Shown here: positions 1-8,479 of the stretch, in pieces
Layout: each line of letters starts with the position of its first letter
Position numbering within the stretch: the first letter of the stretch is position 1
Origin: Oscillospiraceae bacterium
GTDB taxonomy: Bacteria; Bacillota; Clostridia; Oscillospirales; Ruminococcaceae
Direction of reading: 5' to 3'
Assembly (NCBI GenBank): GCA_021200565.1
Contig: JAJQGJ010000002.1
Span: 37,351-101,350 of the forward strand
Length of the DNA: 64,000 nucleotides
Notes under the pieces: generated by a model
Seen by the model: the letters and a program-made list of their open reading frames with translations, nothing else
Databases searched by the model: none
Told to the model about the DNA's origin: nothing
Translations under genes and position numbers: made by a program

Positions 1-1
1 G

Positions 2-475
2 GCGTTTGATAAATTAGACCAGTTCAAGCTTTTTGTCTTCGACACAGGGCTTCTCAAGCATATGGCGGGAATAGACAACAGTGCAATTCTCCTCAAGTCC
101 GACTATCAGTTCAAGGGTGCACTGACCGAGAACTATGTCCTGCAGCAGCTGAAAGGTGAATTCGAGGTCGAACCGAGATATTATTCAGACAAAAACAGTG
201 AGATTGACTTCGTCATCCAGAACGGCACGGAGATTATCCCCGTGGAAGTAAAAGCCGGTGAGGACAAATCCGCACCGTCTTTCAAGAAATATGTTGCACG
301 TAACCAGCCTGCCCACGCCATCAGATTTTCAAAGCGAAATCTAAGAACCGACGGCGGGATCACGAATCTGCCAGTATATCTGGTGGGGAAAACGAAAGAA
401 CTCCTACCAAATCTTCTTTCCAACTCGTTGAAGAAATCCGTCACGACTTGGAAAAGTAACTCCGGGTCAACATGA
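2..475 (+). CDS. DUF4143-type ATPase, C-terminal part (cut by window start)
   Basis: The reading frame is open from base 2, so the protein begins before the window; the first visible ATG at 62 is internal. Only the C-terminal region is present. It shows the pattern of the DUF4143 domain that follows an AAA domain in many Clostridia and archaeal-type ATPases: a FDTGLL segment, a GALTENYVLQQL helix, then a PD-(D/E)XK-like core with EIDFVI and PVEVKAG (about residues 50-90 of the visible part). Such proteins are abundant in gut Firmicutes; their role is unknown, and toxin-antitoxin or mobile-element roles have been suggested. The last 20 or so residues after YLVGKTKELL are longer than I would expect for the family and may reflect an altered C-terminus. 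It is convergent with the minus-strand surface protein gene. Confidence 0.75.
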   Translation, partial: AFDKLDQFKLFVFDTGLLKHMAGIDNSAILLKSDYQFKGALTENYVLQQLKGEFEVEPRYYSDKNSEIDFVIQNGTEIIPVEVKAGEDKSAPSFKKYVARNQPAHAIRFSKRNLRTDGGITNLPVYLVGKTKELLPNLLSNSLKKSVTTWKSNSGST

Positions 476-563
476 TAATCTGGTAGATTGACTCTTTTGG
501 ACAGGTTCTCTTGTCCTTGAGCAAGCCCGTTGTCGTTCGGCTCTCGTCTCAACTCCTTTTCTA

Positions 564-597
564 AGGGAATCCGGGCGGCGAAGGCGATTCCTTTTTT
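564..597 (+). terminator. Intrinsic terminator after the DUF4143 ATPase gene
   Basis: GGAATC (566-571) pairs with GATTCC (586-591), with a GC-rich loop, followed directly by a run of six T on the plus strand. It lies about 90 bp after the ATPase stop codon, as expected for its terminator. Confidence 0.6.
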
Positions 598-613
598 GCA
601 AATGAGCAAAGCC

Positions 614-648
614 AAAGGCGACCAACCTTTTACAGTCGGTCGCCTTTT
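614..648 (-). terminator. Intrinsic terminator of the BspA-like gene
   Basis: AAAGGCGACC (614-623) pairs perfectly with GGTCGCCTTT (638-647), giving a 10-bp stem. It sits about 30 bp beyond the stop codon of the minus-strand surface protein gene at 676 and can act in both directions. Confidence 0.7.
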
Positions 649-675
649 CGTTACCTGGTTCAATTCAGTATTATG

Positions 676-3600
676 TCAGAAGACATCGTCTTTTGTATCG
701 GAGTTTGTATCCTCAATCGGCTCATCAATATTGACCGTTTCCTCGGTGATGTTGGCTGTGGTCTTGACCAAGCTATCAATCGCCGTGTTGATTGCGTCGG
801 CATAGGCATTGACGGTCATCTGATTGATTGCCTTCAGGTTCCAATTAACGGCGTTGATTGCCTCTGTTACAGCCGAAAAGTTCTCGTAATCGCTCGGGTT
901 AAGAGCGTTCGCTCTGTCTATAGCCTCGGTGACTGCGGAGTAGTTCGCAGAAATCTTTAGAAGAATGTCTATCATCGACGAGCTTCCGCCGGAGGATGCG
1001 TTTGCTACCGACAATACCACGAACGGCGAGTAGTCGGAAGCTTCGAACTCAACTGTGAGAGTTTCACCGAATGTGACGGTGCTGGCTACTACTTCCCATG
1101 TGGGATATGAGCCGGTGTAGTGAAGCACATATATATCGCTCGAAGAAAGGTCAGACGCAGAAGCGAAGTCCATCGTGACGGTGGAAGTGCCGGCTCCGCT
1201 ATAGTCAACATCTCCGTAGAAGAGGATTGTGACCTTCTTGAGAGTCTTCCTGTTGTTCTCTGTAGTTGTAATCGTGAAGCTGTTGGTTTCGCTGATAAGG
1301 TCGTCGCCCTGAGCCTCGTTATAGAGAGTAAAGCTGAGAGTGTCGGCTATATGCTCAACGAGGTAAGGATAAGCGCTATCCTCGACAACCTTAGAAACGA
1401 CAAGCGTGCCGCCGTCAGCGTTTGAAACAGTAATCTCAACTGATGTAACCAAACCAGAAGGAAGGACATTTGCGAATATGGTATCGTCAGAATCAACCGT
1501 TACGGTTGAAGTAGTTCCGGTCTCTCCAGTCTTTGCTCCGCAAGCCTCGCATACACCTTCGCTGTTGAAGCTATGTCCGGTAGCGGAAATCTCAGCAGTG
1601 TAACTATCATCGCCTCTGGTACAGGTGTAAGTCATAATACCCGCCTCCGTGCAGGTTGCTTCCTTTGTTACTTCGGATTCGTAGTTGTGTCCAAGTGCTA
1701 CTGTTTCATCGGCAACATAGCTATCTTTGCAGGCGGAGCAAGTGTAAGTTGTGTAACCGTCCTCGGTGCAAGTTGGCTCTGTTACAACTGCTTCGTAGTT
1801 ATGAGCAATTTTAGCTGTAACTGTGTCGGCAAGAGTAATCTCGTTCTCGGCATTTTCATCACTGTAATACTTATCACAGCCGGAGCAATACCAATATTCA
1901 GTGTTGCCCTCAGCAGTACAAGTTGCGTCTACAGCCTCAACGTGAGTGAGCGTGTGAGTGTGTACATATGCCGTTGCGGTTATCGTCCCGGTTTCGGTCA
2001 ATGTATCCGACTCGTTGCCGGCGGAAATCGTGAAGTTAATCGTGAAGCTTCCGTCGGTTCCATCCACATCAGTTGCATCACCGGCAATCGCTTCGGTTAT
2101 GTCGGTAATAGTGTAGGTAACTGTCACATTGCTATCGATGCCAAGCTCTGCGAGGATTGCGTCAATCAGAGTTGAAATCTTGTCGGCAGTTGTAGAGCTG
2201 GTTGCGGATTCAACATCACTCTGGGTGAGAGTCCAGTCGGTGGAGGAGAGGGTGGTTTTGGCTTCGGCGACAAGTTCAGCATCATTATTTGCCATGGTGG
2301 TATAATGATAATCCTCATCAGTCGTTTCGCCATTCACTACCAGTTCAGTCGTGATATTCTCAGGGGTGCTTGTTGTGGAAGCAACTGCAATAGTCTGATT
2401 GTTTTCATCCTCTGTAAGTTGAATATCAAACTCTGTTCCAGTCTCAAGTGTTCCCGTAGCCTCAGCAACTGTATCTCCATCACTATTGATAAGAGCGATT
2501 TCAATCTCAATATCTGCATCGGAAGTATTCACAACAGATATACTCAGGCTATCTTCATCTACAGTGATTGTAGCGTCACCACTGACATAATAAGCAATAA
2601 CGCTCTCGTCATTAAGATAACTACAAATGGCGGTTTCACTCTCACAAACAATTTGATATTGGTTTGTAGGAAGAATCAATACGCCTTTAACAATATCCGC
2701 ATCTATAGATTCCATGTAGCTGACGTACTCAACGTCCTCAGAGTATAATGTACAGTCACCGTCGGCTACATCAAACATCACTTCTCCAGTAGAATCCACC
2801 ACCTGACAAGAATTGCTAACTGCAACATAAGTACCACAAATTAAATCCATTAATGTTGTTCCTAATATGCAATCAAAGTATGAATCGTCCAATTGGCTAA
2901 CATCATAAAATTCTATCTGTTCTTGCCATCCAAAATAGTATTTACTATATTTATTGTTATTAGTGCCATCTGAATTGAAAGTTATATACATATATTCGCC
3001 TGTATCTGTATTTAAAGCCAAGAAGCTTGTGCTTATGCTATATCTACTAATAGCATCCTCTAACTCATTGGTTAACTGAGGATAATTGCTATCGTAAAGT
3101 ACATAACACACCCATTCGTCTCCCCAACTATCGTTTAGCTCTACCTGCTGACTTGTCAAGACAACTGTATGATTACATGCATTAAGGTTAACTAACAAAG
3201 CACTGTCTGGATTGTTCTCTAAGAATTCAATAACCTCGGAATAATCCTCATCATAGTCACCAATTTCAATATCATTAAAATAACTAGAAAATGACGATGA
3301 AAACTGGCTCACTTGTGCTTTTTCAATTATGCGAATAATATCAGCGTTTCCAACAAATGTATAGGCATTTCCAATCGTTGTGCCTCCTTTATATGTAAAA
3401 TTAACGGAGGTTACTTCTTCATATCCGTAAACATTAAGAGAATCACCGCCATTACTAAAATAATTACTAAGATCAATTTGTCCGTTGTAATTAGCAAGCG
3501 CAAGTAAGGATAAGCCAAAACAACTTCCGTTCCAATCGTTGAAAATAGTTTGAATCAAGCTGTTGCCCCACATTCCAAATGCTGAAAAGTTATGTTGAAA

Positions 3601-5388
3601 GTATGCGCTCAGCGGTATATCGTAGCCTTCTTCATATCCAAATGACCAATAATGATTAACTTCACTCCAACCATCTACATCTGGGCTGAATCCGGTGTAA
3701 GTTTCTTCTTCATCATACTCCACCGTCCCATCACTATTTATAGTGCCATCGGTGCAGTGGATGGTTACGCCTTCAAGGTCCATCATGGGGACAGAATATA
3801 CTCTTACTATCTTAACACTATTCCATTCCTCGACCGTTCCACCAAAGTAAATATCAGTCAACTTGGAGCAATAGTAAAATGCGTATTCATGACACGACGT
3901 TACGCTATTTGTCATCGTAACGCTCTCTAATTTAGAACAGTTCTTGAAAGCGTATTTGCTGATACTAGTTACACCATCCGGTATCGTAATGCTAACTAAA
4001 CTTGTACAACCCTGAAACAGATTATCACTTATGGTTGTTATACTATTTGATAATGTGACATTTTCGAGAGATATACATCCTATAAACGCATACGTTCCAA
4101 TACTTGTTACACTATCTGGAATTACTATGCTCTTCAAGCCTTCGCAATAACTAAAAGCAGAACCACCTATAGTTTTAAGACCGTACGGTAATTCTAATTC
4201 AGCCAAACTATCACAGCTCGTAAATGCATACTGCGGAATTGATGTAATGTTATTTGATAAAGTAATATTTGCTAGGTTGGAACAGCACCAAAATGCTTCA
4301 TAGCCAATACTTGTGACATTGTCTGACATATATACGCTGGTTAAATTATCACAAGTTATAAATGCTCCGGCGGCAATAGTGGTTACACTGTCCGGAATAG
4401 TATAAGTCGATTGTCCGAAGGTTGACGCATTTGGATACCAAATTAATGATGTCATACTCTTATTGAACACAACCCCATCAACTATTGTGAAATGAGTATT
4501 GTCATCATTGATGGTAATACCTTCGAGTTTTTCGCAATTTTTAAATGCGCCATAATTAATACTTGTTACACTGTTTGGAATGTAAACAGAAGTAAGTTTT
4601 TTACAGTCACTGAAAGCTGATGCGCCAATACTGACACATCCCTCGCCAATAGTTACGCTTTCCAAACTATAACAACTAGAAAATGCTCCGGTGCTGATAG
4701 TTGTCACACTACCTGGAATGTAAATACTCGTTAAGCTCTCGCAAATAATAAAAGCATTTGAGCCAATGCTCTTAAGATTAGCAGGTAAAGTAATAGAAGT
4801 AACGTTACGGCAACAATAAAAGGCTCCTGTTCCTATGCTTGTGACACTGTCTGCGATTGAAACAGTTTTAAGCTTCTGATTGCCTTTGTATACCTTATAC
4901 AGGCTGAATGCATAATCACCGATATGAGTTACACCATCTTCAATAATGATTGACTGAATCTTGCTACCGTAACTTGAACACCACGTTCCCGGAGATGATG
5001 TCGATGAATAGTCCTTCATTTTTCCCGTTCCAGAAATAGTCAAAGTTCCATCCGAAGTAAGAGTCCAAGTAACATTGTCACCACTTGCTCCACACTCACC
5101 TGAGGCAAGCACGGTTACTTCTTCATCATCACTAGCCGTCGCAATTCCCGACTCATCCGATGAATCTTCTTCCTCATCAGCCGTTGCTCCAAGAAGCACC
5201 GTTTCTTCTTCCTCAACAGCTTCTTCAACGGTTTCTTCCGCTTCCTCGGTATCCTCCTCAACCGCTTCCACCGAAACTTCCACATTTTCAGTAGCGTCTT
5301 CTATCTCCGTCGCAAGCGATGCCAGAGGCAGAACCTCGAACATCATCACGAAAGCTACGAACAGAGACAAAACTTTTCTTAACTTCAT
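676..5388 (-). CDS. Secreted BspA-like leucine-rich-repeat surface protein with cysteine-peptidase-like domain
   Basis: A secreted protein of 1570 residues. I place the start at 5388 rather than 5418: a Shine-Dalgarno AAGGA lies 9-12 bases upstream, and the protein then begins with a clean signal peptide (MKLRK followed by a hydrophobic stretch ending LASLATE). A strongly acidic Glu/Val stretch follows (about 30-95). Next come many BspA-type LRR_5 repeats (about 110-560) with the recurring pattern IPDSVTSI-x-AF-x-C-x-x-L. A domain at about 590-860 has NGSCFGLSLL (Cys near 622), NHTVVLT (His near 738) and LYDSNYP (Asp near 765), an order that fits a papain/C39-like cysteine peptidase. Then come Cys-pair modules (WYCSGCDKYY, YTCSACKDSY, CEACG) and C-terminal Ala/Asn helical repeats (SAVTEAINAVN). 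I see no sortase motif. Function is inferred as adhesion or host-glycoprotein interaction. Confidence 0.85.
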   Translation of the reverse strand: MKLRKVLSLFVAFVMMFEVLPLASLATEIEDATENVEVSVEAVEEDTEEAEETVEEAVEEEETVLLGATADEEEDSSDESGIATASDDEEVTVLASGECGASGDNVTWTLTSDGTLTISGTGKMKDYSSTSSPGTWCSSYGSKIQSIIIEDGVTHIGDYAFSLYKVYKGNQKLKTVSIADSVTSIGTGAFYCCRNVTSITLPANLKSIGSNAFIICESLTSIYIPGSVTTISTGAFSSCYSLESVTIGEGCVSIGASAFSDCKKLTSVYIPNSVTSINYGAFKNCEKLEGITINDDNTHFTIVDGVVFNKSMTSLIWYPNASTFGQSTYTIPDSVTTIAAGAFITCDNLTSVYMSDNVTSIGYEAFWCCSNLANITLSNNITSIPQYAFTSCDSLAELELPYGLKTIGGSAFSYCEGLKSIVIPDSVTSIGTYAFIGCISLENVTLSNSITTISDNLFQGCTSLVSITIPDGVTSISKYAFKNCSKLESVTMTNSVTSCHEYAFYYCSKLTDIYFGGTVEEWNSVKIVRVYSVPMMDLEGVTIHCTDGTINSDGTVEYDEEETYTGFSPDVDGWSEVNHYWSFGYEEGYDIPLSAYFQHNFSAFGMWGNSLIQTIFNDWNGSCFGLSLLALANYNGQIDLSNYFSNGGDSLNVYGYEEVTSVNFTYKGGTTIGNAYTFVGNADIIRIIEKAQVSQFSSSFSSYFNDIEIGDYDEDYSEVIEFLENNPDSALLVNLNACNHTVVLTSQQVELNDSWGDEWVCYVLYDSNYPQLTNELEDAISRYSISTSFLALNTDTGEYMYITFNSDGTNNNKYSKYYFGWQEQIEFYDVSQLDDSYFDCILGTTLMDLICGTYVAVSNSCQVVDSTGEVMFDVADGDCTLYSEDVEYVSYMESIDADIVKGVLILPTNQYQIVCESETAICSYLNDESVIAYYVSGDATITVDEDSLSISVVNTSDADIEIEIALINSDGDTVAEATGTLETGTEFDIQLTEDENNQTIAVASTTSTPENITTELVVNGETTDEDYHYTTMANNDAELVAEAKTTLSSTDWTLTQSDVESATSSTTADKISTLIDAILAELGIDSNVTVTYTITDITEAIAGDATDVDGTDGSFTINFTISAGNESDTLTETGTITATAYVHTHTLTHVEAVDATCTAEGNTEYWYCSGCDKYYSDENAENEITLADTVTAKIAHNYEAVVTEPTCTEDGYTTYTCSACKDSYVADETVALGHNYESEVTKEATCTEAGIMTYTCTRGDDSYTAEISATGHSFNSEGVCEACGAKTGETGTTSTVTVDSDDTIFANVLPSGLVTSVEITVSNADGGTLVVSKVVEDSAYPYLVEHIADTLSFTLYNEAQGDDLISETNSFTITTTENNRKTLKKVTILFYGDVDYSGAGTSTVTMDFASASDLSSSDIYVLHYTGSYPTWEVVASTVTFGETLTVEFEASDYSPFVVLSVANASSGGSSSMIDILLKISANYSAVTEAIDRANALNPSDYENFSAVTEAINAVNWNLKAINQMTVNAYADAINTAIDSLVKTTANITEETVNIDEPIEDTNSDTKDDVF

Positions 5389-5423
5389 GGTTTCCCATCC
5401 TTCCAAAAAATTTTTCAAAACAA

Positions 5424-5453
5424 AAATCTCTTTCAGTAAACCGAAAGAGATTT
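5424..5453 (-). terminator. Intrinsic terminator inside the 5' leader of the BspA-like gene
   Basis: AAATCTCTTTC (5424-5434) pairs perfectly with GAAAGAGATTT (5443-5453) across an 8-base loop. On the minus strand the stem is followed by TTTTTGTTTT, a good U-run. It lies between the promoter at 5583-5611 and the start codon at 5388, so transcription must read through it: an attenuator or riboswitch expression platform. Confidence 0.75.
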
Positions 5454-5460
5454 AAAAGGA

Positions 5461-5575
5461 CACACATGATACACCGAACCCTCCGGACTACCTATAGGGA
5501 GCGGAGGTTTGATAATTGGGTGTGCGAAGCACTACCCCCCACAATTCAAAAACCTGAGAACATTATTCTCAGAAC
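5461..5575 (-). promoter_or_regulatory. Structured 5' leader, candidate riboswitch aptamer (class not assigned)
   Basis: Between the predicted start of transcription (about 5576) and the leader terminator, the minus-strand RNA can form three hairpins. They are CTGAGAA/TTCTCAG (5551-5569 region), a stem GGGT-A-GTGC-TTC-GCAC-ACCC flanked by AATT/AATT, and ACCTCCG/CGGAGGGT enclosing CTCCCTATAGGTAG. I compared it from memory with the common classes (c-di-GMP-I/II, T-box, ZTP, glycine, cobalamin, SAM, preQ1) and could not assign it. A cis-acting RNA is inferred from hairpins plus terminator. Confidence 0.5.
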
Positions 5576-5582
5576 TATCACA

Positions 5583-5611
5583 AGTGTATCACATTATTTG
5601 GATGTTGTCAA
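5583..5611 (-). promoter_or_regulatory. Sigma-A promoter of the BspA-like gene
   Basis: On the minus strand a -35 TTGACA (5606-5611) is separated by 17 bp from a -10 TACACT (5583-5588). The predicted leader before the start codon is about 190 nt. Confidence 0.7.
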
Positions 5612-5794
5612 CAGGATTTTTAATCGTGTCGGGCGATAAAAAGCTGTTATGTTGCTTTTTACTGTTGGAATAAAGGTCGTTTTTTGCGATTTTCCACCCC
5701 TCTGAGGTAAAATCTCCATAATCTGACCGACTTTGAGGTAGTCACGACCGAGACGGCTGTTCATCGTGAGTGCCTCCGTCTGAATTGTAATCAC
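5594..5794 (-). CDS. Small hypothetical protein (66 aa), mobile-element remnant neighbourhood
   Basis: A 66-codon frame starting with GTG at 5794, preceded by AAAGGAGGAG with 7-base spacing, so translation initiation looks real. The GTG overlaps the TGA of the upstream helix-turn-helix relic (GTGA), the usual sign of translational coupling. The sequence is basic (NSRLGRDYLKVGQIMEIL) and I do not recognise it. Its 3' end runs into the promoter of the BspA-like gene, and the last third may be random sequence after a truncation. Confidence 0.4.
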   Translation of the reverse strand: MITIQTEALTMNSRLGRDYLKVGQIMEILPQRGGKSQKTTFIPTVKSNITAFYRPTRLKILLTTSK

Positions 5795-5970
5795 GGCAAC
5801 TCCTCCTTTCTTGAATCACCCATAGAGGTCATGATTTTCATCCCATCCATCCTATCAAGATTGATAGGATGACGGACAAGATAGCCGGTTTCTTCAAACT
5901 CACAAAGTGTCGAAAGGATTGCATCTGGTCCCTCTTTGCAGATTGCTGAGAGACCTCTGATTGAGAATCG
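5791..5970 (-). pseudogene. Relic of a plasmid/ICE replication-initiator helix-turn-helix protein
   Basis: The minus strand carries 59 codons read as RFSIRGLSAICKEGPDAI, then LSTLCEFEETGYLVR, ending in a TGA at 5791. This matches the recognition region of helix-turn-helix replication-initiator-type proteins of Clostridia plasmids and conjugative elements (SIRGLxAICKEGxDAI followed by LxELExxGYLVR). An in-frame TGA sits immediately upstream at 5971-5973, and no start codon precedes the conserved part. The N-terminal part is therefore lost and only a decayed fragment remains. Confidence 0.55.
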
Positions 5971-6017
5971 TCAACCATCATTGAACGAGAGCATTTTTGA
6001 TAACAATCCGACAGACT

Positions 6018-6209
6018 TCAAAGAAAGTCGCTTGTCCCGCAGATGGAGTAGGGACACTTCTCAAATACGCACGATTGGTCTTTCCAAAGCGGACGGTTGA
6101 ACCGGCAGGTGGGGCACTCTGGGATTGTGCCATCATAACCGCTGTCAAATTTCGAGTACGGCGACTCTTTCATCATCGCCTCGAATGCGATGAAGATTTC
6201 GTTTTTCAT
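6018..6209 (-). CDS. Small Cys-rich protein, probable zinc-binding (63 aa)
   Basis: I start it at 6209, where CAGGAGGAAACAAA precedes the ATG; the longer frame to 6257 has no ribosome binding site. The C-terminal half contains CPTC, then CVFEKCPYSIC, a spacing of four or five cysteines that suggests zinc binding. The N-terminal half is short and amphipathic. I do not recognise a named family. Similar small Cys-rich proteins accompany plasmid and conjugative-element genes in Ruminococcaceae, which fits the adjacent replication relic. Confidence 0.5.
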   Translation of the reverse strand: MKNEIFIAFEAMMKESPYSKFDSGYDGTIPECPTCRFNRPLWKDQSCVFEKCPYSICGTSDFL

Positions 6210-6241
6210 TTTGTTTCCTCCTGTTGATTTCATATTGAGAT

Positions 6242-6282
6242 AAAAAAGCCCCGCCAATGGGTTTGCGGTTGCAATGGCGGGG
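6242..6282 (-). terminator. Intrinsic terminator (orphaned) on the minus strand
   Basis: CCCCGCCA (6249-6256) pairs with TGGCGGGG (6275-6282). On the minus strand the stem is followed by GCTTTTTTA. No minus-strand gene now lies directly upstream, so it probably belonged to a lost mobile-element gene. Confidence 0.6.
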
Positions 6283-6331
6283 ATGATGGTGGATATTTAG
6301 TTGTTAAAGCCTTTGTTTGCCTGTCTCACTC

Positions 6332-6380
6332 TTGACTAAACCTCGAATTTATGGTAAGCTATATATGAACCTAAAATTCG
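6332..6380 (+). promoter_or_regulatory. Promoter and inverted repeat before the AAA-PDDEXK gene
   Basis: TTGACT (6332-6337), 17 bp, TAAGCT (6355-6360). An inverted repeat CGAATTT (6344-6350) / AAATTCG (6374-6380) flanks the -10 and could be an operator. The ribosome binding site AAGGAGG precedes the ATG at 6404. Confidence 0.5.
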
Positions 6381-6403
6381 AAAGCACAAGGAGGTAGACT
6401 GAA

Positions 6404-7978
6404 ATGGGATTATATTTAAATCCAGGCAATGGATCTTTTCAACAGATTTGCAACGGAATCTATGTAGATAAAACCGACATGATTGATTATGTAAACAGCA
6501 CTGTTGGCACACCAGCGAAGCTGACTTGTTTCAGTCGCCCAAGAAGATTTGGCAAGTCATTTGCCGCAAAAATGCTATGTGCATATTACGACAAGAGCTG
6601 TGATTCAAGAGAACTGTTCGAAGGCTTGAAGATTTCAAAAATGGATTCTTTCGAAAAATACTTGAATAAGTACAACGTAATATACCTTGACATCACGTGG
6701 TTTATCTCTACTATAGCAAGTATTGAAAATGCTGTGTCAGACTTACAGAAATGTGTCATTCAAGAGTTAAAGGCTTCATTTCCTTGTGTAGCAAACAGCG
6801 GAGAGACCTCTTTGCCTCGTATGCTGGCGGATATTTCCCATAAGACAAAGCAAAAGTTTGTAATAATCATCGACGAGTGGGATGCACTTTTCCGTGAAGC
6901 AAAGGACGACGATAATCTCCAAAAAGAGTATGTTCAGCTTCTGAGAGGATTGTTCAAAGGCGGCACAGCGACTGATGAGACAATCGCTGCTGCCTATATG
7001 ACAGGCATTCTGCCAATCAAGAAGTACGGCACAGAGTCAGCTTTGACAGATTTCCGTGAGTACACAATGACAAATCCCTCGAGGCTGGCTGAATATGTCG
7101 GCTTTACTGAAGACGAGGTAAAGGCACTTTGCGATAAGTACAATATGGACTTTGAGAGTATGCAGACTTGGTATGACGGCTATTCATTCAATCAGATACA
7201 GCACGTCTATAGTCCGAATTCTGTCATGCTTGCTATATGGAATCAAGAATTTAGCAACTATTGGACAGCTTCCGAGACATATGAGTCTCTCAAAAAATAC
7301 ATCGAGATGGACTTTGATGGTCTTAAAGGTGAAATCATCAGTATGCTAAGTGGAGAGGCTGTGAGAGTGAGAGTCAGCACATTCCAAAATGACATGACGT
7401 CTTTTAATAGCAAGGACGATGTTTTGACGTTGCTGATTCATCTCGGATACCTTGCGTATGATAGCAAAACTCAAAAAGCAACTATACCGAATTTAGAGGT
7501 TGCCGGTGCTTTTGGAGACGCTGTTGGCGGAACCGATTGGGCATATGTAGCGGAGGCGATCAAGGATTCAGATAATCTGCTTGACGCAACAATTCAAGGA
7601 AACTCAGATAAGGTTGCCGATGCCTTAGAGAAAGCACATGAGGGAGCTTGCTCTGTTTTGGAATATAACAACGAAGCTTCTCTAAGTGCAGCGATTGTGT
7701 TGGCTTATTATACCGCTCGGCGACAGTATGAGATAGTTCATGAAATGCCAACGGGAAAAGGCTTTGCCGACTTGGCATTCCTCCCTCGTAAGTATTCAGA
7801 CTATCCAGCAATGGTAGTCGAGCTTAAGTACAATCAGGATGCCGACACTGCAATCAGGCAGATAAAGGAGAAACGCTACGACGGCAAGCTGAAAGAGTAT
7901 TTCGGTAATCTCCTTATGGTTGGTATCAATTATGACAAGGAAACTAAGAAGCATACTTGCGTGATTGAGAAAAGCTAA
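6404..7978 (+). CDS. AAA-ATPase-like / PD-(D/E)XK nuclease-like protein (DUF1703 type)
   Basis: 524 residues, typical full length for this family. The N-terminus has the hallmark GIYVDKTDMI followed by the P-loop-like PRRFGKS (about 42-50), then a Walker B-like FVIIIDEWDALF (about 155-167). The C-terminus has the PD-(D/E)XK_9 pattern: GKGFADLAF (about 450), VVELKYN (about 470) and the helix DTAIRQIKEKRY. Very many copies of such proteins occur in gut Firmicutes and Bacteroidetes genomes. The biochemical role is unknown, and a mobile-element or conflict-system role is inferred. It stands alone, with its own promoter, ribosome binding site and terminator, among decayed mobile-element genes. It appears intact. 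Confidence 0.85.
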   Translation: MGLYLNPGNGSFQQICNGIYVDKTDMIDYVNSTVGTPAKLTCFSRPRRFGKSFAAKMLCAYYDKSCDSRELFEGLKISKMDSFEKYLNKYNVIYLDITWFISTIASIENAVSDLQKCVIQELKASFPCVANSGETSLPRMLADISHKTKQKFVIIIDEWDALFREAKDDDNLQKEYVQLLRGLFKGGTATDETIAAAYMTGILPIKKYGTESALTDFREYTMTNPSRLAEYVGFTEDEVKALCDKYNMDFESMQTWYDGYSFNQIQHVYSPNSVMLAIWNQEFSNYWTASETYESLKKYIEMDFDGLKGEIISMLSGEAVRVRVSTFQNDMTSFNSKDDVLTLLIHLGYLAYDSKTQKATIPNLEVAGAFGDAVGGTDWAYVAEAIKDSDNLLDATIQGNSDKVADALEKAHEGACSVLEYNNEASLSAAIVLAYYTARRQYEIVHEMPTGKGFADLAFLPRKYSDYPAMVVELKYNQDADTAIRQIKEKRYDGKLKEYFGNLLMVGINYDKETKKHTCVIEKS

Positions 7979-7996
7979 AAAAGCTAAATGTAAATC

Positions 7997-8025
7997 AAAA
8001 GAGCCACCACACTGTGACTCTTTTT
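7997..8025 (+). terminator. Intrinsic terminator of the AAA-PDDEXK gene
   Basis: AAAAGAG (7997-8003) pairs with CTCTTTT (8018-8024) with inner CACA/TGTG pairing, followed by T-rich sequence. It lies about 20 bp after the stop codon. Confidence 0.65.
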
Positions 8026-8041
8026 CTGTATCCAAGCTCAA

Positions 8042-8399
8042 CCTTGTCCACTCAACAGAAACTGTGAGAACGTCGTTGTACTCGGTCAGCTCATTCTCAA
8101 TATATTCAATGAAAAGCTTCTCTTTTCTCGCTTGTCAGAATACATAGCGTTTTAATCTTGAAGCTCTTGGGCTTGTGGCGGATGGGACGACCGCTGTACC
8201 AATTCTTAGGCGCACGGTATTCGTCGGGGTGAACTTTTCTGTCTATCAGGTAGAGGATTATATCATCTGTCCTTATTGTGAAACGGTGCGTCTGATTGCC
8301 GTTGTCTTTGCAGGGAACCTTTCCGCTTTCAAGAAGATAAAGAGCGGTTGACTTGCTTATGTGAGCGATCCGATAGAACGGGCTTTTTATTTTTAGCAT
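8042..8399 (-). pseudogene. Frameshifted helix-turn-helix (excisionase-like) protein
   Basis: The open frame 8106-8399 (98 codons from an ATG at 8399) reads as a small helix-turn-helix protein: FYRIAHISKSTALYLLESG, then RFTIRTDDIILYLIDR and HPDEYRAPKNWY. This is the pattern of excisionase/MerR-like small proteins found next to integrative elements. The frame ends at SEKREAFH-stop. Shifting one base continues it sensibly as IEYIENELTEYNDVLTVS down to about 8042, so I read a one-base insertion near 8107. The ATG has an SD (GAAGGA) directly abutting it, which is poor. Probably inactive. Confidence 0.5.
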
Positions 8400-8411
8400 T
8401 CCTTCAAAGCC

Positions 8412-8440
8412 TTGTTTTTTGTTGCGTAGTGTGGTATAGT
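8412..8440 (+). promoter_or_regulatory. Promoter of the mcrBC operon
   Basis: TTGTTT (8412-8417), 17 bp, TATAGT (8435-8440). The predicted leader of about 30 nt runs to the short upstream ORF at 8480. Confidence 0.55.
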
Positions 8441-8479
8441 TATTGTAGGATATAAAACTATCATACTGAAGGTGATAAT

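Noticed and set aside
181..663. 160-codon minus-strand ORF over the DUF4143 gene end and terminators
   Set aside because: Overlaps antisense a recognisable DUF4143 C-terminus and two hairpins; no domain or ribosome binding site recognised.
3900..4900. Regularly spaced repeated phrases suggesting a tandem repeat or CRISPR array
   Set aside because: They are the degenerate codons of LRR_5 protein repeats, without constant repeats or spacers.
5075..5455. 126-codon Ser-rich plus-strand ORF
   Set aside because: Mirror of the acidic Glu/Val region of the BspA-like protein.
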